64,000 nt of DNA, taken from the NCBI GenBank assembly GCA_021775095.1, contig JAJFII010000047.1, positions 1 through 64,000 on the forward strand, given 5' to 3'. Positions 15,257 to 23,537 of this stretch are shown one piece after another. The DNA is from Rhodospirillales bacterium (GTDB lineage: Bacteria; Pseudomonadota; Alphaproteobacteria; Rhodospirillales; Casp-alpha2). Position 1 is the stretch's first letter. The number at the start of each line of letters is the position of its first letter. The notes beneath the pieces were generated by a model. That model had not been told where the DNA came from. It was given only the letters and a program-made list of their open reading frames with translations, and searched no databases. Position numbers and translations under genes: made by a program.

Positions 15257-16315
15257 ATGAACAACAACCAAAATTATGAAGATTCTGTTGCAGAGGATGC
15301 ATCTGTTGCGGAATTTGAGCATGAGCGCCACGGGTTGATGTCGCGTATTCATCATTTCCTGCACGCCAACCCGACGGCAGCCCCAATTATCGTATTGCTG
15401 ATAAGTCTGGGGGCTTTCGGATTGATTGCCGGCGAGCGGTTTTTTACGCCGTTTAACTTTTCGCTAATCATCCAGCAGGTGACGGTGATTGGAATTCTCG
15501 CGGCTGCACAGACCCTGATTATCCTTTCGGCGGGTATCGATTTATCGGTTGCCGCCATCATGGTTCTCAGTTCAGTCGTGATGGGCCGAATTGCGGTGAC
15601 GCTCGGCTTGCCGGTGGAACTTGCTATTATTGCCGGTTTCTTTGCCGGGACCTTATGCGGGATGGTCAACGGGGTTATGATTACTTTGTTCCGATTGCCG
15701 CCTTTTATTGTGACCCTCGGTACCTGGTCGATCTTTTATGCCTTAAATTTGTGGTATTCAGGGGCCCAGACCATCCGCTCGGCGGATATAGATGCAACCG
15801 CACCAGTGCTTAAGTTTTTTGGCGAACGTGTCGGATTCTTCGGAGCCCAGTTTACCTATGGTTCTTTTTTGATGATATTTCTGTTTGCTGTGCTTTGGTA
15901 TATTCTCAACTGGACGGCGTGGGGCCGGCATGTCTACGCCGTTGGTGATGACAAAGAGGCGGCTGAACTCAGCGGTATTCGCACCAACCGGACGCTGATT
16001 TCAATTTATGGCGTTGCCGGTCTTTTGTGCGCCATTGGCGGGTGGATTTCCATCGGCCGGCTGGGCTCGATCAGCCCGCAAAGTTTTTATGAGGGCAACC
16101 TGGATGCAATCACCGCCGTGGTGATTGGCGGCTGTTCCCTGTTCGGTGGCCGTGGCTCGATCATTGGCACCTTGATTGGTGCCCTGACTGTGGGCGTTTT
16201 CCGGTCCGGCCTGAAAATTGCCGGCGTTGAAGTGCTTTGGCAGGAATTTACCGTTGGCGCATTAATCATCGCGGCTGTCGCCATCGACCAATGGATCAGG
16301 AAGGTATCGGCATGA
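15257..16315 (+). CDS. frcC: ABC transporter permease, FrcC/RbsC-like
   Basis: This 352-aa inner-membrane permease of the ribose/fructose family (BPD_transp_2) has about eight to ten hydrophobic helices. Clear family segments are TLIILSAGIDLSVAAIMVLSSV, LPPFIVTLGTWSIFY, YAVGDDKEAAELSGIRT and ITAVVIGGCSLFGGRGSIIGT. The N-terminal 35 residues are acidic and cytoplasmic (SVAEDASVAEFEHERHG). The stop overlaps the ATPase start by ATGA, so subunits are translationally coupled. Paired with the preceding binding protein it imports a monosaccharide-like solute. Confidence 0.9.
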   Translation: MNNNQNYEDSVAEDASVAEFEHERHGLMSRIHHFLHANPTAAPIIVLLISLGAFGLIAGERFFTPFNFSLIIQQVTVIGILAAAQTLIILSAGIDLSVAAIMVLSSVVMGRIAVTLGLPVELAIIAGFFAGTLCGMVNGVMITLFRLPPFIVTLGTWSIFYALNLWYSGAQTIRSADIDATAPVLKFFGERVGFFGAQFTYGSFLMIFLFAVLWYILNWTAWGRHVYAVGDDKEAAELSGIRTNRTLISIYGVAGLLCAIGGWISIGRLGSISPQSFYEGNLDAITAVVIGGCSLFGGRGSIIGTLIGALTVGVFRSGLKIAGVEVLWQEFTVGALIIAAVAIDQWIRKVSA

Positions 16316-17103
16316 CAAATGATCCAATAAAGCCGGTTCTCGAAGCCACCGGGCTGGTTAAACGTTATGGCCGGGTGGTGGCGCTCGATCACGCCGACTT
16401 CGAGTTGCGTCCCGGCGAAGTCCTCGCCGTTATTGGTGACAATGGTGCGGGCAAATCCAGTTTAATCAAAGTCCTTTCGGGCGCCGTTTCTGCTGACGAA
16501 GGGGAAGTTCGCCTCGATGGCGAAGTGGTCAATTTCAGCTCGCCCATGGAAGCACGGGAACGCGGTATTGAAACCGTTTATCAAAACCTTGCCTTGTCAC
16601 CCTCCCTATCGATTGTTGACAATATGTTTCTGGGCCGTGAAATTCGCTCGCAGAGTGTCCTTGGTAAAATCGCGCGCCGGCTGGATCGGGCCAAAATGCG
16701 CGATATTGCCCGCGAAAAACTGACGGAATTGGGGTTGTTGACCATCCAGAATATAGATCAGGCTGTCGAGACGCTTTCTGGCGGTCAACGTCAGGGCGTT
16801 GCGGTTGCAAGAGCTGCGGCCTTTGGCTCAAAGGTGATCATCATGGATGAACCAACGGCGGCCCTGGGGGTCAAGGAAAGCCGACGTGTGCTGGAACTGA
16901 TACAGGATGTGAAATCGAAGGGAATGCCGATCGTCTTGATTTCGCACAATATGCCACACGTTTTTGAGGTGGCGGATCGTATCCATATCCACCGCCTCGG
17001 TCGTCGCATTGCCATTATTGATCCAAAAAAACACTCCATGTCGGACGCCGTTGCGATCATGACCGGTGCCCAGGAGCCGCCCGCCGATACCATCGCCGCT
17101 TAA
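16312..17103 (+). CDS. frcA: ABC transporter ATP-binding protein, FrcA-like (single domain)
   Basis: This 263-aa single-domain ATPase resembles FrcA and, unlike RbsA/MglA, is not duplicated. Motifs are Walker A GDNGAGKSSLIKVL, Q-loop TVYQNLALSPSLSI, signature LSGGQRQGVAVARAA, Walker B VIIMDEPTAALGVKES and the switch His in LISHNMPHVFEVADR. The signature has Gly instead of the common Arg after RQ, which is usual for this subfamily. The start at 16312 overlaps the permease stop. The longer in-frame frame from 16237 would overlap the permease and is not supported. The next gene starts 15 bp downstream and belongs to the same transcript. Confidence 0.9.
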   Translation: MTNDPIKPVLEATGLVKRYGRVVALDHADFELRPGEVLAVIGDNGAGKSSLIKVLSGAVSADEGEVRLDGEVVNFSSPMEARERGIETVYQNLALSPSLSIVDNMFLGREIRSQSVLGKIARRLDRAKMRDIAREKLTELGLLTIQNIDQAVETLSGGQRQGVAVARAAAFGSKVIIMDEPTAALGVKESRRVLELIQDVKSKGMPIVLISHNMPHVFEVADRIHIHRLGRRIAIIDPKKHSMSDAVAIMTGAQEPPADTIAA

Positions 17104-17118
17104 CTCCGGGAGACGCAG

Positions 17119-17970
17119 ATGGCAGCCAATTTTAAAGCCGAACTGGTCGGGTCGTTTTCCACCCCCTGCGCCGAAAACCCAACCGTCGCCATGATGGAGG
17201 CGGCATTTGTCCATCACGCGATGGATTGGCGGTATATCAATGCGGAAGTGCAGCCCGATGGGTTGGCTGCCGCCGTTGCCGGAGCCCGTGCCATGGGGTG
17301 GCGCGGGTTTAATCTGTCGATCCCCCATAAGGTTGCGGTGATTGAACATCTGGACGGATTGGGCGAATCCGCGTCGCTCATCGGTGCCGTTAATACGGTT
17401 GTCCGCCGGGACAATAAACTGGTTGGCGAGAACACCGACGGCAAAGGTTTTTTAAAAGCCCTGCAGACGGTTGTTGATCCGCAGAACAAATCGGTGGTTA
17501 TGTTTGGCGCCGGTGGTGCCGCCCGGGCGGTGGCTGTTGAACTGGCCCTGGCCGGCGCATCCCGGATCACCGTGGTTAATCGCAGCGTTGAGCGCGGTCA
17601 GGGGCTGGTCGATCTGCTTAATGACAAAACCCCGACCGATGCCCGTTTGCAGGTATGGCAGGCGACCTTTGAGCTTCCAGCGGAAACAGATATTGTCATC
17701 AACGTCACGTCCATCGGACTTTATCCAGATCTCGATGCCCGCATCGACTATAATGTGGAAACCCTGAAATCCAATATGGTGGTTGCCGATGCCATTACAA
17801 ACCCGCCCCGCACTCATTTTGTCAGGGACGCCGAAAGTCGCGGATGCCGGGCCCTCGATGGTTTGGGTATGCTGGTTAATCAGGGTGTGATCGCGCTTAA
17901 ATATTGGACCGACAGAGACGTCGATCCCGAACCCATGCGGACGCGGGTCGAACAAGTCCTGGGCCTTTGA
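17119..17970 (+). CDS. Shikimate/quinate dehydrogenase family protein with atypical substrate pocket
   Basis: This 283-aa protein has the AroE two-domain fold. The catalytic Lys and Asp are present (NLSIPHKVAV and ENTDGKGFLKAL). The Rossmann loop is MFGAGGAARAVAVELA, followed by the NADP-type VNRSVERG. The segment that normally holds the shikimate-carboxylate serines (S-x-S in SLSP) reads STPCAENPTVAMM instead, so the pocket differs from true shikimate dehydrogenase. The gene is the last in the Frc-like importer operon, 15 bp after the ATPase gene, with no other aromatic pathway genes nearby. In rhizobial frc operons the corresponding place holds a kinase. I infer a catabolic dehydrogenase for an imported polyol or cyclitol rather than aromatic biosynthesis. 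Confidence 0.8.
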   Translation: MAANFKAELVGSFSTPCAENPTVAMMEAAFVHHAMDWRYINAEVQPDGLAAAVAGARAMGWRGFNLSIPHKVAVIEHLDGLGESASLIGAVNTVVRRDNKLVGENTDGKGFLKALQTVVDPQNKSVVMFGAGGAARAVAVELALAGASRITVVNRSVERGQGLVDLLNDKTPTDARLQVWQATFELPAETDIVINVTSIGLYPDLDARIDYNVETLKSNMVVADAITNPPRTHFVRDAESRGCRALDGLGMLVNQGVIALKYWTDRDVDPEPMRTRVEQVLGL

Positions 17971-18182
17971 CGTGACGCCAGGGACGGCGTCAAAACCGCA
18001 AAAATCAAACGATTATTAAATCGTTATGGCCGAAATTTCGACCTGATTGGGGCCTTTGATTTGTGCCTAAATGATCAGGGTCTGTTGACAAAAAGGACGT
18101 AATATCAAAGGGTTTTGCACTTTGGGAAATTCCGTGGCAGGGTGCCGCCTGATCATTTTCATTCCCCAATTCTGAGGTCCCC

Positions 18183-19307
18183 ATGGCAAGCCAGTTATTC
18201 ACGCCCATTCAACTTCGTGACGTCCAACTTCCGAACCGCATTATCGTTGCTCCCATGTGCCAATACAGTGCCGATGAGGGTTCCGTAACGGACTGGCATT
18301 TGATGCATTTGGGGCAATTTGCGGTTGCCGGTCCGGGGCTTGTTTTTGTTGAGGCAACGGGGGTTGAACCGGCAGGCCGAATTACCCCGGGTTGCGTCGG
18401 TCTTTATTCCGATGCCAACGAAGCCGCCTTAAAACGGGTTGTCGATTTTTGCAGAGGATATGGAAACTCAAAGATCGGCATGCAGCTGGCCCACGCCGGG
18501 CGCAAGGCCTCAACGGACTTCCCGTGGGCCGGTGGCAAACCGATACCGGCGGATAACGAGCGCGGTTGGCGGACGGTCGGGCCATCGGCAACGCCCTATG
18601 CCGAGGGATGGCAGGTCCCTTTGGCGCTCGACGAACAGGCCCTGGCGGCGACCAAACAGGCTTTTGTTGAGGCCACGGAACGGTGCATCCGAATCGGTTT
18701 TGATGTGTTGGAACTGCACATGGCGCATGGATACCTGTTCCATCAATTCCTGTCGCCGATCAGTAATGAACGGACCGATGGGTATGGCGGCAGCCTGAAA
18801 AATCGCATGCGATTCCCGCTCGAAGTCTTTGACGCGGTCCGCGCCGTATGGCCTGACCACTTGCCGCTCGGCGTTCGCTTCTCCGCCACGGACTGGGTCG
18901 ACGGATCCTCTTGGAATGTGGATGAAGCTTGTGCATTTGCAAAAAACCTGAAAACCCATGGGTGTGATTTTATTGACGTCTCGAGCGGTGGAAATACGCC
19001 GGCACAGGAAATTGACGCGGGCCCCGGATATCAAACCGATTTTGCTGCACAGGTACGAAAGGCCGGCGAAATTCCAACCATGGCGGTTGGCCAGATTACA
19101 TCGCCGCAACAGGCTGAAGCGATCATTCGAAGCCACCAGGCGGATATGGTCGCCCTGGCCCGGGGGATGCTCTACAACCCCCATTGGGCCTGGCATGCAG
19201 CGGAAGCGCTGAACGCAGATGCGGCTTACGCACCGCAATACATGCGCACCCACAGTTCCCTGCGCGGGCTGCCGATTCCTGGAAACCCGCCGGCCCCGAA
19301 AAACTAA
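18183..19307 (+). CDS. NADH:flavin oxidoreductase, old yellow enzyme family (YqjM/NamA class)
   Basis: This 374-aa FMN-dependent TIM-barrel enoate reductase begins with FTPIQLRDVQLPNRIIVAPM. It carries the YqjM-class cysteine in MCQYSA, the flavin-contacting QLAHAGRK, the substrate-binding His pair in LHMAHGYLFHQFLSP, and NERTDGYGGSLKNRMRFPLEV. The C-terminal LARGMLYNPHW is typical. It reduces activated C=C bonds of enones or other electrophiles in the cytoplasm. The 212-bp upstream gap contains an inverted repeat AACGAT-TATTAA-ATCGTT at 18008-18025 that could be regulatory. The gene appears to be monocistronic. Confidence 0.92.
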   Translation: MASQLFTPIQLRDVQLPNRIIVAPMCQYSADEGSVTDWHLMHLGQFAVAGPGLVFVEATGVEPAGRITPGCVGLYSDANEAALKRVVDFCRGYGNSKIGMQLAHAGRKASTDFPWAGGKPIPADNERGWRTVGPSATPYAEGWQVPLALDEQALAATKQAFVEATERCIRIGFDVLELHMAHGYLFHQFLSPISNERTDGYGGSLKNRMRFPLEVFDAVRAVWPDHLPLGVRFSATDWVDGSSWNVDEACAFAKNLKTHGCDFIDVSSGGNTPAQEIDAGPGYQTDFAAQVRKAGEIPTMAVGQITSPQQAEAIIRSHQADMVALARGMLYNPHWAWHAAEALNADAAYAPQYMRTHSSLRGLPIPGNPPAPKN

Positions 19308-19507
19308 GCGGGCACCGCCGATCAGGCGCGCAGAGCTTAACAAAATAAAACGGCGGGTGTCGCGGCGCGGCGCGCCTGTATAGATTGAATATGCCCCAAT
19401 AATGCCTGATAGGTCAGCGAATTGTACCAAAAAATTGCTATATTTGTGGACTCTAAATTGTTGGAGGGAGTAGACTTCGCCAGTCCAAAATTTCAGAGGA
19501 TAACGGC

Positions 19508-21109
19508 ATGGGGGCACCATACAGGCCACTTGTGATTGGTGACCCGCACTTCGCGGTTGAGGATTTGGCGGGATTAAAAAAACAATCTGCCTATTTTTCC
19601 AACGCCAGAGTTGTGCATTCGCTGGCCGAATTATTGACCGTTCTGGGCCAGGAAAGGTTTTCCTTTGTGGTGCAGCTGTGCCGGGCGGCGAACGATATTC
19701 CCTCCCCTGAAGGCGCCCTGAAAATCATCAAAGCGCAACTATTGCCTGTTCCCTATATTGCCGTGGGCGCCGGATTAACGGCGACAACAGCCCGCCATTT
19801 GATCGACGCCGGTGCCAAGGATTGTATCTCCCGGGAGGATCAACGCGATGTTGATCAGGTCATCCGCCGGGTTTGTGCGCCAATCGATGCTAAGCCGAAT
19901 ATATCATTGCAAGAGACCCCGGTTCTTGACGATCAGCGGTTATTTGACGTTTTGGCGGAGGGATTGGTTCTCATTGACCCGGACCTGCGGATCCAGGCGG
20001 TTAACCCGGCCCTGCAGAACCTCACCGGTTATGGAAATTCGGATCTGAAAGACACGTCGGTTTTTGCCCTCGACGCGGGCGGATTAACCCGTCACTTGCG
20101 CGAAAGCCAAAAAACCGCTGTCGAATGGCGCGGCGAAGTCAAAATCCGCCGCCAGGACGGTTCGGTCTTCCCTGCTTGGGCTGTCATGTCGTCGGTTGCC
20201 GCCGACGATACAAATACCGGAGGGATTGCCCTTCTTTTGAGCGATATATCCGAACAGATTGACCGCGAACAACGGATACGACGCCAGGCGAGTTTTGATG
20301 TGTTGACCGGACTGCCCAACCGCGCCCTGCTGCAGGATCGAATGGATCAGGTTTTGGCGACCGCCAAACGTAAAAAAACCGGTGCTGCGATCCTGTTTGT
20401 GGATCTTGATCATTTTAAGGAGGCCAACGATACCTGGGGTCATGGTGTCGGCGACGAAATTCTGACTGAAGCGGCAAAACGTCTGCAGTCATGTATTCGT
20501 CAATCGGACACGGTTGCGCGCATCGGTGGTGATGAATTTGTCGTTGTTCTAACGGATATGAATGAAGACCATTTGGCTGAAAAGGTCGCGTCGAAGATTG
20601 CCGGGGCGATTGAGCGGCCTTTTGTTCTCTGCGGCGCTGGTATTTACCTGTCTGCAAGTATTGGAATCGCCCTCTATCCGATCCATGGGGAAACGGCGGA
20701 AACCCTTTTTGCCAATGCCGACGCGGCCATGTATGAGGTCAAACGCAACGGTCGCCGCGGTTATCGCCTGTTTGGTGATTTAGCCGCCATATCCCACACG
20801 GCTGCAGCGACCGGTCGCCCGGATGTTGCCAAGGCTGCAAGCGGGGTAAAACCAACCGTGTTCAATCGTTTGGCTGAGTTTCTCGCACGGGACATTACCA
20901 TTTCCGCCAAATCACTGCTCCCGGTCGGTGCGGCCGCTGCCTCAATTGTCGTGATTTTTGCCTGGTTGTTCGCAAGCGGAATGGTTGGATTTATGGCCGG
21001 CCCGACGGATGAGTTGTATTCGGAATCGGAGCTGAACGACTTTGGTACGGCGGCCGGGTCGGAAGACGGGCCTGACCAGCTCGAGTCGTTTGGTGCCGGG
21101 TCAAACTAA
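19508..21109 (+). CDS. Diguanylate cyclase: receiver-like, PAS, GGDEF, C-terminal membrane helix
   Basis: This 533-aa protein would make cyclic di-GMP. Residues 1-130 look like a degenerate receiver domain (ending IDAGAKDCISRED). A PAS domain follows at about 145-255 (EGLVLIDPDLRIQAVNPALQ). The GGDEF domain is at about 265-430 (DVLTGLPNRALLQDRM, FVDLDHFKEANDTWGHGVGD, RIGGDEFVVVL). An RQSD motif five residues before GGDEF fits the RxxD inhibitory I-site, so it is probably active and product-inhibited. The unusual feature is a hydrophobic helix near the C-terminus (about 478-505, including IVVIFAWLFASGMVGF) followed by an acidic tail, which suggests tail-anchoring to the inner membrane. Flanking genes give no functional link. 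Confidence 0.92.
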   Translation: MGAPYRPLVIGDPHFAVEDLAGLKKQSAYFSNARVVHSLAELLTVLGQERFSFVVQLCRAANDIPSPEGALKIIKAQLLPVPYIAVGAGLTATTARHLIDAGAKDCISREDQRDVDQVIRRVCAPIDAKPNISLQETPVLDDQRLFDVLAEGLVLIDPDLRIQAVNPALQNLTGYGNSDLKDTSVFALDAGGLTRHLRESQKTAVEWRGEVKIRRQDGSVFPAWAVMSSVAADDTNTGGIALLLSDISEQIDREQRIRRQASFDVLTGLPNRALLQDRMDQVLATAKRKKTGAAILFVDLDHFKEANDTWGHGVGDEILTEAAKRLQSCIRQSDTVARIGGDEFVVVLTDMNEDHLAEKVASKIAGAIERPFVLCGAGIYLSASIGIALYPIHGETAETLFANADAAMYEVKRNGRRGYRLFGDLAAISHTAAATGRPDVAKAASGVKPTVFNRLAEFLARDITISAKSLLPVGAAAASIVVIFAWLFASGMVGFMAGPTDELYSESELNDFGTAAGSEDGPDQLESFGAGSN

Positions 21110-21941
21110 ATCAAAATCCATTGATATCCCCAGCCCGCGAATGCACTCATTTCCCTGCGGTCGCAGCGCGGTCTCCTGCTTGGCCAGTACCAGGCCGCCA
21201 ACAGGGTTGTTTCGGTTCGCGATGGTCTATCAAAAAAATTCGATACTTAGGTGGCAAGGGATTGATACTAAATAATTAAAATAGTATCGATACCGGAATA
21301 TAATTTTATTTTCCTCGATAAACCCATCCCCCTCGACGTGTTTGTGGTTGCGGGCGAGGCCGACGCATTGGTTGCCGATGGTTGCAGCGGCACTGCCCTT
21401 TGACCGTCGTTTGCAACCAGGATCAACACCGTTCCCGGGCAGCTTTTTGATCCGGAGGGTTCGGTCGGGATATTGTTTTGATGGAGACATCAAAAGATCT
21501 TTACGGCGATCAGCGACGGCTTACGACACGGGTGTCCCAACGGAAAGAGTCCCGGCAGTGGGTTTCCGTTTTAAAACGGAAACGAAGCCTCCGGGACAGA
21601 TTGATAGCCGCTTGACCTTCCTGCGGAACGGCCAACGATTCTTTTTAACGGCGTAGTTTGTTAACCATAGGATGTCACACGATACTGTTTTTTATCACCA
21701 GAAAACCGGATTTCGAGTGTTTCAAGGGATTATGGTTAATGGAAAGTAAAGGCCTACAGGCCTTTATTCCTGTGGCGTTTTTAGCAAATTTTTGTGAACG
21801 GGATGGTTCTCGATCAAAATTTGCAAAAAAATTCCAAAAAAACAACTTATGCAGTTGATTTTTGCCCGTTAACCCTTTTTAAAATTCCCTTATCGATTCA
21901 AATCCGTTGATACTTCTTGGGTTTTCCGATGGAAGGTACGA
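21110..21941. other. 832-bp region without a supported gene; several hairpins
   Basis: The open frames here (for example 104 codons at 21342-21656 plus, 87 codons at 21230-21493 minus) show no family resemblance and low-complexity composition. What is visible is structure: a two-tier palindrome at 21549-21597, and an AT-rich hairpin at 21784-21824 with arms GCAAATTTTTG and CAAAATTTGC and an inner GAAC/GTTC stem, followed by seven A residues. The base composition is lower in GC than the flanking genes. It could hold a small RNA, or decayed coding sequence. I cannot decide. Confidence 0.4.
21549..21597. repeat. Two-tier palindrome
   Basis: The outer arms GTCCCGG (21549-21555) and CCGGGAC (21591-21597) enclose a perfect 22-bp inner palindrome at 21562-21583 with arms GTTTCCGTTTT and AAAACGGAAAC and no loop. 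No T-run follows, so it is not a standard terminator. It could be a protein-binding site or the core of a structured RNA. Confidence 0.6.
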
Positions 21942-22610
21942 ATGGCCGAAAAACAGATAAAACAGTCCTATACGGTCACCTGCTCCCGCGCCTTTCGGGA
22001 TGATGTCCTGAAAATGGCAGAAAACCGGGGTGTAAATGCAGCTGACTTGGCCCGGTCCGTCGCTCTGGTGGTGTCACGCGATGCCATCAATGCCTTTTCG
22101 GATCCGGGCGAACCGGAACACACTGACCGCGAAACGGTCCTTCTGAAGTCCGGGCGATCGAAGGGGCGGCCCTGGCAACGAAAACCCCGCCTCCAGATCC
22201 GGATGGCGGCGGGCTACGATCGCGTGTTTCTGCGCAAGGTTTTGGCGGTGGCCCTGGAACTCGACCGGGGAGCGGCGCACCTGCATTTGGAGGCTCCGTC
22301 GCACGGCCTCGAGCCCCAGGCCATATATAAAAAAACGCACAGGGAACAGGCCCAACTGGCCGCAGAAAAACTGCAGAATATGGTTTCAGTGCTCGCCTTT
22401 CAGCCCTTGCCGAGCGGCGTTCAGACAACGGAAGATGCGCTGTATGTGCTTGGGTTTCCGCCGAGAACCGTTCCCAGCCCCGTGGCCCTAAGGACACGGT
22501 TTCGGGCCCTGGCGTCGGTTTTGCATCCGGATTCCGGAAATGGCAGCCACGCCCACATGAGCCAATTGAACAGCGCCATGGATCTGATGCGTGATTTCGA
22601 TGCGCTTTGA
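21942..22610 (+). CDS. J-domain (DnaJ-like) protein with unrelated N-terminal region
   Basis: This 222-aa protein ends in a J-like domain. LRTRFRALASVLHPDSGNG holds the HPD tripeptide, between helix II and MSQLNSAMDLMRDF as helix III. Such domains stimulate the ATPase of a DnaK-type chaperone. The first 50 residues (SYTVTCSRAFRDDVLKMAEN, GVNAADLARSVALVV) are compatible with a ribbon-helix-helix-like or other small helical module. The middle is basic and proline-rich. There is no zinc-finger or substrate-binding DnaJ region. The start is the ATG at 21942, with GAAGGTACGA upstream. It is probably a specialised co-chaperone whose client is set by the N-terminus. Confidence 0.7.
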   Translation: MAEKQIKQSYTVTCSRAFRDDVLKMAENRGVNAADLARSVALVVSRDAINAFSDPGEPEHTDRETVLLKSGRSKGRPWQRKPRLQIRMAAGYDRVFLRKVLAVALELDRGAAHLHLEAPSHGLEPQAIYKKTHREQAQLAAEKLQNMVSVLAFQPLPSGVQTTEDALYVLGFPPRTVPSPVALRTRFRALASVLHPDSGNGSHAHMSQLNSAMDLMRDFDAL

Positions 22611-22782
22611 GGGAAATGATCCTGTTCGACCAGGCGGCGAGCTGCTGAGCGGTGGATAACCGAGCGTAAAACCGCAGCAAACGGATTGCATCTTGCACAG
22701 GGCGAGCCGTCGTCGTAGGACTCCACACAGAACCTCCAGAAGGGGCGATCCACTTGAAACACATGAATTTAGGGGCAGGAAA

Positions 22783-23526
22783 ATGCGACTTTCAGGGAAA
22801 TCGACAATTGTGACGGGAGCCGGTTCGGGTTTTGGCGAAGGTATCGCCCATCGTTTCGCCGAGGAGGGCGCCAGGGTTATGGTTGCCGACATCAACGAAG
22901 AAAACGGCAAACGTGTTGCGGGTGCCATAAAAAATGCTGTCTACTGTAAGGTTGACGTCACCAACACGCTTCAGGTGCGGGCCATGGTACAAACCGCTGT
23001 TGATGAATTTGGCGGTTTGGACGTGCTGGTAAATAATGCCGGCATTGCCCAGCGCAACATGCCGATGCTCGATGTGCCCGAGGAGGTCTTCGACAGGATC
23101 TACGCGGTTAACGTCAAAAGTATTTATTTATCGGCCATCCACGCGGTTCCGGTACTGCGGAAAAACGGTGGTGTCATTATCAATACGGCATCGACGGCAG
23201 CGGTGAGCCCCCGTCCCGGCCTGACCTGGTATAACGGATCAAAAGGTGCCGTTGTAACCCTGACCAAGTCGATGGCGGTCGAATTGGCGAAGGACAATAT
23301 TCGGGTCAATGCGATAAATCCAGTGGCCGGTGAGACCGCCTTGCTGGCAGAGTTTATGGGCGGCGAAGATACCCCTGAAATTCGCCAAAAATTTATCAAT
23401 ACGATCCCATTGGGTCGATTGTCGACGCCAACGGATATCGCCAATGCGGCGCTTTTTTTGGCCTCTGACGAAGCCGAATTTATTACTGGAGTCTGCCTCG
23501 AGGTCGATGGCGGTCGGTGCGTATAA
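22783..23526 (+). CDS. Short-chain dehydrogenase/reductase (SDR)
   Basis: This 247-aa classical SDR has the cofactor motif TGAGSGFGEGIA at residues 11-22, the acidic residue in VADINEENG that favours NAD, LVNNAGIA, the catalytic Ser in INTASTAAVSP, and YNGSKGAV with Tyr and Lys. The C-terminal LASDEAEFITGVCLEVDGG is typical. The start is the ATG at 22783, preceded by GGGGCAGG. The longer frame upstream lacks similarity. It lies 11 bp before a 2-hydroxyacid dehydrogenase gene, so the two probably form an operon for oxidation and reduction of a hydroxy or keto acid or polyol. The substrate is not evident. Confidence 0.9.
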   Translation: MRLSGKSTIVTGAGSGFGEGIAHRFAEEGARVMVADINEENGKRVAGAIKNAVYCKVDVTNTLQVRAMVQTAVDEFGGLDVLVNNAGIAQRNMPMLDVPEEVFDRIYAVNVKSIYLSAIHAVPVLRKNGGVIINTASTAAVSPRPGLTWYNGSKGAVVTLTKSMAVELAKDNIRVNAINPVAGETALLAEFMGGEDTPEIRQKFINTIPLGRLSTPTDIANAALFLASDEAEFITGVCLEVDGGRCV

Positions 23527-23537
23527 AGGATCTACAG

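Noticed and set aside
18008-18025. AACGAT-TATTAA-ATCGTT as a terminator for the shikimate-dehydrogenase-like gene
   Set aside because: The stem is only 6 bp with A/T-rich pairs and no T-run, so a terminator role is not supported. It is kept only as a possible regulatory repeat.
21342-21656. 104-codon frame in the 21-kb gap
   Set aside because: No recognisable motif and it crosses the two-tier palindrome, so it is unlikely to be coding.
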